This document shows positions 1 through 4,793 of a stretch of 5,186 nt of DNA, piece after piece. The notes under the pieces are model-generated. The model was not told where the DNA came from. It saw nothing but the letters and a program-made list of their open reading frames with translations, and searched no databases. A program made the position numbers and the translations under genes. The DNA lies in assembly GCA_018610025.1 (NCBI GenBank), contig JAHENW010000184.1, positions 1-5,186 on the forward strand. The letters run 5' to 3'. Each line of letters starts with the position of its first letter. Positions within the stretch are counted from its first letter, which is position 1. Source of the DNA: Thermoplasmatota archaeon. Lineage in GTDB: Archaea; Thermoplasmatota; Thermoplasmata; Halarchaeoplasmatales; Halarchaeoplasmataceae.

Positions 1-1587
1 ATGGCTTCGAAGAAAAAGGGAAAGAAGAAGAAAAAGAAGAAAAAAATAAAGAAAAAGAAGGTCAAAAAAAGGCCCAAGAAGAAAAAAAATAAGGAGGACG
101 GCTCCTTCTATTACAAGGGCGCGATACCTTTTCTGCTGGTTCTCTTACTGGTGGGTTCAATAAGTTCTCCTCTGAGCTCTGCAGGAAAGGCTGTGAGGGC
201 CCAGAACGGTATCCATGTCAGGGCGATACATAGAGTCAACTACACCGGTACCTCATCCATAGAAATCAATACCACATATGAGATATACCGATACGAGATC
301 GAAGGGCAGGTGATGAACGCGAGCGAGATGAGAGCATATCAGAATTCTACTGAGGAAGATCTAGGAGCCGAATTGGTGAATCGAACAGAAAGCGAGATGA
401 ATTCGACTCTAAGAGATGTGTTCGGTCTGGAAAACAGCTCAGATAAAGCCAATCTCACGGTAAAGGGAGAGATGAAAGAGGGTACACTCGACACCTCTTC
501 GAGTGGTCCAGTGGTGATCTACTGCCAGGGAGAGATGACCTTCAACCGAAGGTACTATGATATCCCTGCTGAAGCGGATGTACGGGAGTTGATCTATGGG
601 GCCCTCAAGATCGGAGGGAGCATAGACAAAGAACTGGAGTTGAGAAGCGATGTAGGGTACAACTCCACCTACATATTTTCATCTCCTTCCAACTTGACCT
701 TCCAAGGTGGAAACAGGACTTTGAAATACAACCTGGATAACGTTGAGGGCGACGATGTTTTGAAGAGGTCGACCACGGTATCACTTCTACACGCTGACGC
801 CCGGGATATCGATAAGAGTGATTTAGACAATCATCTTTTACTGGATGTTTATTCCTTGGAGCGTACCTCAGAGAGGGAATATGTGGAGGGAAACTTGAAT
901 TTCAGCGCCATCCTCCATGATATCCCGATACTCCAAGGACTCAGGGAAGAGTTACCAGCGGCTTTAACTATAGATTTCATCAATTCGGCCTTCATACGGA
1001 TGGTATACCAGAACGGTTTCGCTGAAGAGATCGAGCTGTTCTTAGAGGACATAGAGAGCGGACTTGATGAGAGGTGTGCCGAGTTGTCCAATGGAACATC
1101 CTGCGGGAAGATGGTATTCACCGGGCTCAACATGACCTACAGCATCGGTGAAATGAGTTCTGATAATCCGATATCGATATACTACAACGCATCCTTCGAG
1201 AAGACCCTCTCAGAGATGGGTCAGACCCAAGCTCTAAAGACAAAATATTATGTTACCAAGAAGATCAGTTTTAGTGTAGACACAGTCAGCAGAATGCCCC
1301 TGAGCTACACGATAAAAATACCCGAAGGACTAACACTGAAAAGTGCGAAGGCCGGTGGCGAGCAGCTGGACCCGGTGAGGGATGCCGACGGTCGGTATTA
1401 TGTGGAGAACGACCTGGAAGGGGGGAGAACAGAGACCGTTGATTTGAAGGTCAGAACGGTTGTCGACCTCACCCGACTGATCCCCTTCGCCGTGGTTATC
1501 ATTATCCTCTTGGTAGCCTGGGTCGGGCTGATGACGGTCCCGAGCAGGGAGAAACGAGTCAGGAAAAAGAGGGTCAAGTCCTCTTGA
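1..1587 (+). CDS. Poly-lysine-headed, heavily sequon-rich membrane (surface) protein
   Basis: I do not recognise a named family. The 528-residue product has a remarkable N-terminus: 22 of the first 31 residues are lysine. A hydrophobic segment follows at about 40-60 (core PFLLVLLLVGSI), which is either a signal peptide with a very long basic n-region or a signal anchor. Residues ~65-490 form a polar ectodomain with 15 N-X-S/T sequons, eight of them clustered between residues 80 and 152, and three cysteines (175, 359, 368). A second hydrophobic segment at ~492-513 is followed by a basic tail (SREKRVRKKRVKSS). By the positive-inside rule both ends should be cytoplasmic and the middle extracellular. 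The region at ~420-490, just before the last membrane segment, looks like a beta-rich juxtamembrane domain. The ATG is the first base of the window, so its promoter and ribosome site are not visible and an upstream extension cannot be excluded. The stop is TGA. A role as an envelope or S-layer-associated glycoprotein is inferred from topology and sequons only. Confidence 0.8.
   Translation: MASKKKGKKKKKKKKIKKKKVKKRPKKKKNKEDGSFYYKGAIPFLLVLLLVGSISSPLSSAGKAVRAQNGIHVRAIHRVNYTGTSSIEINTTYEIYRYEIEGQVMNASEMRAYQNSTEEDLGAELVNRTESEMNSTLRDVFGLENSSDKANLTVKGEMKEGTLDTSSSGPVVIYCQGEMTFNRRYYDIPAEADVRELIYGALKIGGSIDKELELRSDVGYNSTYIFSSPSNLTFQGGNRTLKYNLDNVEGDDVLKRSTTVSLLHADARDIDKSDLDNHLLLDVYSLERTSEREYVEGNLNFSAILHDIPILQGLREELPAALTIDFINSAFIRMVYQNGFAEEIELFLEDIESGLDERCAELSNGTSCGKMVFTGLNMTYSIGEMSSDNPISIYYNASFEKTLSEMGQTQALKTKYYVTKKISFSVDTVSRMPLSYTIKIPEGLTLKSAKAGGEQLDPVRDADGRYYVENDLEGGRTETVDLKVRTVVDLTRLIPFAVVIIILLVAWVGLMTVPSREKRVRKKRVKSS
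91..107 (+). repeat. Inverted repeat holding a Shine-Dalgarno-like sequence inside the first gene
   Basis: AAGGAG (91-96) and CTCCTT (102-107) are perfect inverted repeats around a 5-base loop (GACGG), directly after the poly-lysine coding stretch. The left arm plus the next base reads AAGGAGG, a good anti-16S match, but no start codon lies at usable spacing downstream in any frame that opens a gene. In mRNA it would form a 6-bp hairpin just past the lysine codons. A functional role is speculative. Confidence 0.35.
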
Positions 1588-1611
1588 ACATACTTTAGAT
1601 TGATGCATTGG

Positions 1612-1663
1612 ATAAAATATAATAAAAAAAGAAAAAAATTTTCAGTCGGTTTTGAACTGAGAA
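1612..1663 (-). terminator. Probable terminator of the cold-shock gene
   Basis: Read on the minus strand just past the csp stop, an imperfect hairpin (arms at 1656-1663 and 1639-1646; five core pairs TCAGT/ACTGA, one mismatch, two further pairs; 9-base loop) runs straight into a long T-rich tract (complement of the A-runs at 1621-1638, continuing to 1612). T-runs are the main archaeal termination signal. On the plus strand the same region gives an A-rich stretch, so it does not serve well as terminator of the upstream plus-strand gene, for which only short TTTT runs (1639-1642, 1650-1653) are seen. Confidence 0.6.
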
Positions 1664-1670
1664 ATAGAAT

Positions 1671-1865
1671 CTATGCGACCTTTCTGACGTTCACGGCCCT
1701 GGGGCCCTTCTCGCCCTGTTCTTGATCGAACTCTACTTCGTCATCTTCGTTAAGGTAATTACCGTCTATATCGCTCATATGAACGAACAGATCCTCATCA
1801 CCCTCATCAGGTTCGATGAAACCATAATTCTTCATGGTATTATAAAACTTGACTTTTCCTTTCAT
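1671..1865 (-). CDS. CspA-type cold-shock domain protein
   Basis: This 64-residue protein is a single cold-shock domain, the usual length for the family: an OB-fold that binds single-stranded nucleic acid and in bacteria acts as an RNA chaperone. RNP1 is at ~13-17 (NYGFI) and RNP2 at ~26-29 (LFVH), with the typical KGKVKFYN opening and a C-terminal KGPRAVNV strand. The combination of YGFIE, FVHMSDI and KGPRAVNV is close to what I recall of haloarchaeal CspA. The usual KWFN tryptophan is Phe7 here, and the usual GFGF is NYGF (Asn13, Tyr14), so the aromatic binding face is conservatively altered. The protein is acidic (16 Asp/Glu against 8 Lys/Arg). The ATG start is fixed by an almost ideal Shine-Dalgarno 7 bases upstream. 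The gene is monocistronic, convergent with the poly-lysine membrane protein gene and divergent from the secreted glycoprotein gene. Regulation by cold is not shown by the sequence. Confidence 0.95.
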   Translation of the reverse strand: MKGKVKFYNTMKNYGFIEPDEGDEDLFVHMSDIDGNYLNEDDEVEFDQEQGEKGPRAVNVRKVA

Positions 1866-1872
1866 ATATAAT

Positions 1873-1882
1873 TCACCTCCTT
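1873..1882 (-). promoter_or_regulatory. Strong Shine-Dalgarno of the cold-shock gene
   Basis: The minus strand reads AAGGAGGTGA, complementary to nearly the whole archaeal 16S 3' end (…ATCACCTCCT), with 7 bases before the ATG. It is far stronger than any ribosome site of the other genes here and suggests a highly translated mRNA. Confidence 0.85.
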
Positions 1883-1915
1883 TGTTTTCTTATCAACATA
1901 GCCTAGGTCCGGTCA

Positions 1916-1930
1916 CATATATACTTTCCG
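1916..1930 (-). promoter_or_regulatory. Likely archaeal promoter (BRE/TATA) of the cold-shock gene
   Basis: On the minus strand CGGAAAGTATATATG combines a purine/A-rich BRE-like element with a TATA-like box. Transcription would start about 25 bases downstream, around 1893-1897, giving a short leader of roughly 30 bases that contains the Shine-Dalgarno. A second AT-rich block further upstream (1935-1957) is an alternative. Confidence 0.5.
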
Positions 1931-2106
1931 GTAATTTTTATAATAAAACTATTATTTCAAACGGCTATCGGATGGAACGGATAAGTAGCTTTCGTTTTTA
2001 ATCGTAGTTGAGCCCCATAGAGAGATCTATATGATGCGATCATCAGAGGGAAATAGATCAGCACGAGGTCTTTTTCCAATGGAGTTAGATACATATCAGG
2101 AAAAAA
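1931..2106. other. Central part of the divergent intergenic region
   Basis: Within the 302-bp gap between the two divergent genes I see no convincing gene in this stretch. It holds an AT-rich block at 1935-1957 (TTTTATAATA at 1937-1946 on the plus strand), a small inverted repeat ATAGA-GAGA-TCTAT (2017-2030) and GATG-CGAT-CATC (2033-2044). Two very short open frames start at ATG 1972 (9 codons) and ATG 2031 (27 codons, ending at 2114). Neither has a ribosome site, and the second runs into the next promoter. The block could be a plus-strand promoter for a short leader RNA or small RNA, but nothing proves transcription. Confidence 0.4.
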
Positions 2107-2117
2107 CTATTTAAAAG
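2101..2117 (+). promoter_or_regulatory. Likely archaeal promoter of the secreted glycoprotein gene
   Basis: An A-run followed by CTATTTAAAAG resembles a BRE plus TATA box. A start site about 25 bases downstream of the box centre falls near 2137, which leaves a leader of about 30 bases carrying the GAGGTG ribosome site before the ATG at 2168. Confidence 0.55.
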
Positions 2118-2155
2118 ATAATTGACATATTAGAAATTGAGGAGATTGGACTATT

Positions 2156-2161
2156 GAGGTG
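2156..2161 (+). promoter_or_regulatory. Shine-Dalgarno that decides the start of the secreted glycoprotein
   Basis: GAGGTG lies 6 bases before the ATG at 2168. The in-frame GTG at 2159 sits inside this site and would lack its own, so ATG 2168 is preferred. That start also gives a clean signal peptide opening MKRELK. Confidence 0.7.
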
Positions 2162-2167
2162 CTCTAT

Positions 2168-3895
2168 ATGAAAAGGGAGCTAAAGGTCTTTATATCTATA
2201 TTGGTCGTTTCTTTGATGGTCTCCGGAGTTATCGGGTCGGGGACCACTTTTCAGAGTGATCTGATGGAAGAAAAAGATGATGAACCGAACAATGATATCT
2301 CGTCATCACCGGATATCGCTAACGTGCCTACTCTCCAGATGAACACTTCCTGGAGATATAACCATGAATACTGGTACAATGATACGAGCAGTGATGAGTA
2401 CATGCACATCGTCGAGAAGATGAACTATACGGTGAGTGAGATAGGTACTTATCATTATAACGGAACTGATTATTACTGCTACAACATCTCTATCGATATA
2501 GATATCATCGACGGAGATGGATATATGAATGGGTCTTCAATAGAAGTTGACGGTGGGTCGGGACACGGATACATATGGAAAAAGGTGAGCGATCTCGGCC
2601 CTGTGAAAGAATATACTCACAGGTACATAGATGCCACTGCAGAGGGCTTTTACCAAGTGGATATATGGTTGAACAGCACGCGGGCCAGTCAGCCGGTGGT
2701 GGAGAACTACGACTACCCGATGAATCTAGACGAAGAATTCTGGTCCAATACGACGCTCATAACTCAGACCCACAACAAGTACGATGCTGGAACTCTGGGA
2801 AGCGACGAGAGCTGGTCGAATGGGACTTCGGATACCACCCAGTTCAACAAGATCGATCCTTCTAGGGTGAACGTAGACGTGCCCGCTGGGAGTTTCGACG
2901 CCTTCTACATAAATAAAACGATCAGTGGAGATTCGGAAGGTATACAGAAGAGATGGTACAACTCCTCGGTTCGATCGTTCGTGAAGGAGTATGGGAATAC
3001 AACCTCAGGCAACTCCAGCTATGACTGGATAAAGAAGCTTGAGTACTATGATGTGGCCACGAGCTCTAACTCTCAGGACATCGAGCCCAACGAAGAGAGG
3101 ATAGGTAAAAACGTTACTATATCAGGTCGATTCCCCGATCATCCCAATAGTGATGTCACCATAAAGATACCCGAGGGAGCCAAGCCGACGAGTACGTGGA
3201 ACACCACAACGGACGGTGACGGGTATTACAGCAAGGAGATAACCGTACCTCTTGCGACGGATAACACACCGACCTTGATAGATTGGTCATCCAACGGCTT
3301 CGTGGCCACCGTAGACAGCGCTCCCAAGAAGGACTACGTGGTTTCTACTCTGACCATCCAGCCGCAGTTGAAAGACATCCAGTTGGAAAAAGGATGGCAG
3401 TTCATATCTCTTCCCCTAGAACCGGTCCAAAAAGATATATCGGCAGTCCTCAACGATCCAGATCATGGCATAAGCGGCAGTTACGACAAAGTCTTCCATT
3501 TTGACAGCAACGAGAGCAAATTTAAGGAATGGAAGAGCTTTCAACCTGAGAGTGAAAGGTCTTCGCACTATAACTCCTTGACCAAAATCAACCGGAGTGA
3601 GGGCTATTGGATACATATGCTCAGTAATGATAATTTGACGATAGAAGGTGTACCCGTATTCGATCAAAATATTACCCTCCATCCAGGATGGAACATGGTG
3701 GGATATGCCGTATCAGAAGAGTTGACGGCGGGTGATACCCTTCCCTCCGAAGTCACGAAGGTAGCGATATACAACTCCAGCCGGGAGTATAACCTGGAAT
3801 ACGTATCAGACCTCTCGTCTTTAACTATGAAACCTCGGGAAGGATACCTGGTATACAACAGTGCATCCGATGATGTGATCTGGAGGGTCTCTTGA
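2168..3895 (+). CDS. Secreted multidomain glycoprotein with Ig-like domain and two C-terminal GW-type repeats
   Basis: The 575-residue product starts with a signal peptide (MKRELK, hydrophobic core ~7-22, no lipobox Cys). A polar, acidic linker leads to an N-terminal domain at ~57-300 containing VPAGSFDAFY (238-247) and a WYNSSVRSFVKEY stretch (263-275). This resembles the beta-sheet domains of DUF3108/lipoprotein-carrier-like proteins, a weak match from memory. A beta-sandwich of Ig-like or transthyretin-like type follows at ~311-397 (VTISGRFP, then TTDGDGYYSKEITVP). The C-terminus carries two repeats at 406-493 and 504-574, keyed by GWQFISL/GWNMVGY and EGYW/EGYL. I count 20 N-X-S/T sequons across the mature chain and a single cysteine (104). 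There is no C-terminal membrane segment or recognisable sorting signal, so it is probably released or held non-covalently at the surface. It has its own promoter and stands alone. The exact function is unknown; adhesion or S-layer association is inference. Confidence 0.85.
   Translation: MKRELKVFISILVVSLMVSGVIGSGTTFQSDLMEEKDDEPNNDISSSPDIANVPTLQMNTSWRYNHEYWYNDTSSDEYMHIVEKMNYTVSEIGTYHYNGTDYYCYNISIDIDIIDGDGYMNGSSIEVDGGSGHGYIWKKVSDLGPVKEYTHRYIDATAEGFYQVDIWLNSTRASQPVVENYDYPMNLDEEFWSNTTLITQTHNKYDAGTLGSDESWSNGTSDTTQFNKIDPSRVNVDVPAGSFDAFYINKTISGDSEGIQKRWYNSSVRSFVKEYGNTTSGNSSYDWIKKLEYYDVATSSNSQDIEPNEERIGKNVTISGRFPDHPNSDVTIKIPEGAKPTSTWNTTTDGDGYYSKEITVPLATDNTPTLIDWSSNGFVATVDSAPKKDYVVSTLTIQPQLKDIQLEKGWQFISLPLEPVQKDISAVLNDPDHGISGSYDKVFHFDSNESKFKEWKSFQPESERSSHYNSLTKINRSEGYWIHMLSNDNLTIEGVPVFDQNITLHPGWNMVGYAVSEELTAGDTLPSEVTKVAIYNSSREYNLEYVSDLSSLTMKPREGYLVYNSASDDVIWRVS
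3383..3889 (+). repeat. Two diverged GW-type repeats within the secreted glycoprotein
   Basis: Copy 1 (about 3383-3646) and copy 2 (about 3677-3889) share the order: a Leu-x-x-Gly-Trp opening and a hydrophobic strand (GWQFISL, GWNMVGY), then KVFHF/KVAIY, then a SLT-x-x-x-x-x-EGYW or SLT-x-x-x-EGYL block, then a closing strand. Copy 2 is shorter by about 17 residues, mostly before the SLT block. Such GWN-IS-P-type repeats occur at the ends of many archaeal and bacterial surface proteins. The duplication is visible only in protein, so it is old. Confidence 0.6.
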
Positions 3896-3944
3896 GACTC
3901 CGGATACCTCTTGCCTCAAATCACTCTGCAGTCACGGTGAGTGA
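3885..3944 (+). other. Two small inverted repeats at the end of the glycoprotein gene
   Basis: A compact hairpin spans the stop codon (GGGTCT 3885-3890, loop CTTG, AGACTC 3895-3900, with one G-T pair). A perfect 6-bp inverted repeat TCACTC (3921-3926) and GAGTGA (3939-3944) with a 12-base loop follows. Neither is followed by a T-run, so they are weak candidates for termination or mRNA 3' end protection, and chance is possible. Confidence 0.3.
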
Positions 3945-3950
3945 AGGAAA

Positions 3951-3966
3951 ACAAAAAATTCATATC
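3951..3966 (+). promoter_or_regulatory. Possible promoter for the small acidic protein, leaderless
   Basis: An A-rich run (ACAAAAAATT) followed by CATATC lies about 26 bases before ATG 3987, the spacing expected of an archaeal TATA box for a leaderless transcript. The weak ribosome-site match before the ATG fits this. The box itself is poor. Confidence 0.3.
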
Positions 3967-3986
3967 TGTGATTGGGATGGGTAACC

Positions 3987-4190
3987 ATGAGCGAAGAAAG
4001 CGAGATACTGATCGGAGATGTGGGTGAAGGCGAGGAGATAGGTGTGAAGGTGGATGACTGGCTCGCCGAGAAGAAGGGTTTTTACGAGGGCAAAGTAGAA
4101 GGGACGGTGGAGGCGGTCACTAAAAAAGCGGTTTTGATCGATGAAGAGTGGATCCCCAAGAGTCAGGTCGAGGAGACCTGGCTACTGTGA
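3987..4190 (+). CDS. Small acidic protein of unknown function with WIPKSQ motif
   Basis: This 67-residue protein is not recognised. It is acidic (18 Asp/Glu against 7 Lys/Arg), has no signal peptide or membrane segment and no cysteine, and so is probably cytoplasmic. The C-terminal third reads GTVEAVTKKAVLI followed by EEWIPKSQVEE (53-63). A pattern of 'hydrophobic strand, acidic turn, W-I-P-x-S-Q' occurs in assorted small archaeal, bacterial and phage proteins, as I recall, usually without an assigned role. Alternation of hydrophobic and charged residues suggests an all-beta fold. ATG 3987 is chosen over the in-frame TTG at 3972 because a TATA-like element sits ~26 bases upstream and ATG is the commoner start. 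The 3' end overlaps the opposing methyltransferase gene by 28 bp. Coding is supported by the open frame and protein-like composition, but no homolog could be checked. Confidence 0.65.
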   Translation: MSEESEILIGDVGEGEEIGVKVDDWLAEKKGFYEGKVEGTVEAVTKKAVLIDEEWIPKSQVEETWLL

Positions 4191-4753
4191 GAACTCGCAT
4201 GAAGAAGGTACTCATAACCGTTCAAACGGTCGATTTCGACAGATAGTTTCCTTTGTTGAAAGAATTCTTTCAAGCGCTCGACTTGGAAGAAGAGTGAAGG
4301 CTCGCCGAAAAGTCTTTCGCCGAACTGTATGAACCTCGTGATGGGGTTCTGAGGGTCGAACTCGAGGAGCACTATCTCACCTCCCGGTTTTAACACTCTG
4401 ATCATCTCCTCTAGACTTTCCCTTTTATTTTTAAAATGATGTAGAGCGTCTATACAGAGCACTAGGTCGAAGGTATCGTCCTTCAGGGGCCCTCTGCAGG
4501 CCCTCCCCTGTATCCTGTGACCCCTAAATGAGGAGGCCGTTAGCATCTCCCTAGAACCGTCGAGTAGATATACTTTGATATCTTTTTTTCTCTCTTTCAT
4601 CTTCTTCAGTAACTTCCCAGTGCCTCCACCCATGTCGAGGATCCTGTTGCCCTTTTCGATTTCCACTCTTCCTACCACACCCTCTTTTGAAAGTATTGAT
4701 CTCTCGAGAACGGCATATAGGGAGGCTAGGTGGTCGAATATATTCCCTTCCAT
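4163..4753 (-). CDS. Class I SAM-dependent methyltransferase (UbiE/Methyltransf_11-like)
   Basis: This 196-residue soluble enzyme is predicted to transfer a methyl group from S-adenosylmethionine to an unknown acceptor. The Rossmann-type signatures are in order: motif I ILDMGGGTGKL (38-48, with D-x-G-x-G-x-G), the acidic Asp65 closing strand 2 (VYLLD) that would bind the SAM ribose, DTFDLVLCIDALHHF (93-107) for strand 4, and VLKPGGEIVLLEFDP (120-134) for strand 5. The later segment at ~145-165 (GERLFGEPSLFF) is reminiscent of an archaeal COG2226-type subgroup. The length is at the short end for such enzymes, with a compact N-terminal cap. The last ~10 residues (SSHSSQVSST) are low-complexity and lie largely in the stretch overlapping the opposing gene, so they are likely a dispensable tail. 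No good Shine-Dalgarno precedes the ATG. It follows the transporter gene by 40 bp on the same strand. Quinone, lipid or small-molecule methylation cannot be distinguished. Confidence 0.88.
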   Translation of the reverse strand: MEGNIFDHLASLYAVLERSILSKEGVVGRVEIEKGNRILDMGGGTGKLLKKMKERKKDIKVYLLDGSREMLTASSFRGHRIQGRACRGPLKDDTFDLVLCIDALHHFKNKRESLEEMIRVLKPGGEIVLLEFDPQNPITRFIQFGERLFGEPSLFFQVERLKEFFQQRKLSVEIDRLNGYEYLLHASSHSSQVSST

Positions 4754-4756
4754 CTG

Positions 4757-4769
4757 AAAAGTAAAAAAG
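4757..4769 (-). terminator. T-tract between the transporter and methyltransferase genes
   Basis: The minus strand reads CTTTTTTACTTTT about 25-37 bases past the transporter stop. It is a plausible archaeal T-run terminator for the transporter message, but it is short, has no hairpin, and read-through into the methyltransferase gene is equally possible. Confidence 0.35.
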
Positions 4770-4777
4770 AGTCATCC

Positions 4778-4787
4778 GGTTAAAACG
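4778..4787 (-). promoter_or_regulatory. Possible TATA-like box for the methyltransferase gene
   Basis: On the minus strand CGTTTTAACC is centred about 29 bases before the methyltransferase ATG, suited to a leaderless or nearly leaderless transcript. The missing ribosome site agrees with this. The match to a TATA consensus is weak. Confidence 0.3.
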
Positions 4788-4793
4788 TATCGG

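Noticed and set aside
91..97. Internal ribosome site suggesting a downstream start for the first gene
   Set aside because: No ATG, GTG or TTG follows at suitable spacing in the gene's frame.
849..1133. Open frame of 94 codons on the minus strand inside the poly-lysine membrane protein gene
   Set aside because: It lies wholly antisense to a convincing gene, has no ribosome site, and its Ser-rich product looks like the antisense of a glycoprotein.
2031..2114. A 27-codon open frame in the divergent intergenic region
   Set aside because: There is no Shine-Dalgarno, no clear promoter at the right distance, and its end runs into the TATA box of the next gene.
2159..2167. GTG start three codons upstream for the secreted glycoprotein
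   Set aside because: The GTG overlaps the GAGGTG ribosome site that serves ATG 2168, and it has no ribosome site of its own.
4217..4230. Palindrome ACCGTT-CA-AACGGT as a possible operator
   Set aside because: It sits within the methyltransferase coding region (Asp-Arg-Leu-Asn-Gly codons), far from any promoter, and is short enough to be chance.
4551..4775. A 74-codon minus-strand frame overlapping the methyltransferase start
   Set aside because: It is an alternative frame of the methyltransferase, whose SAM-binding motifs are clear; the product is Arg/Gly-rich without recognisable features.
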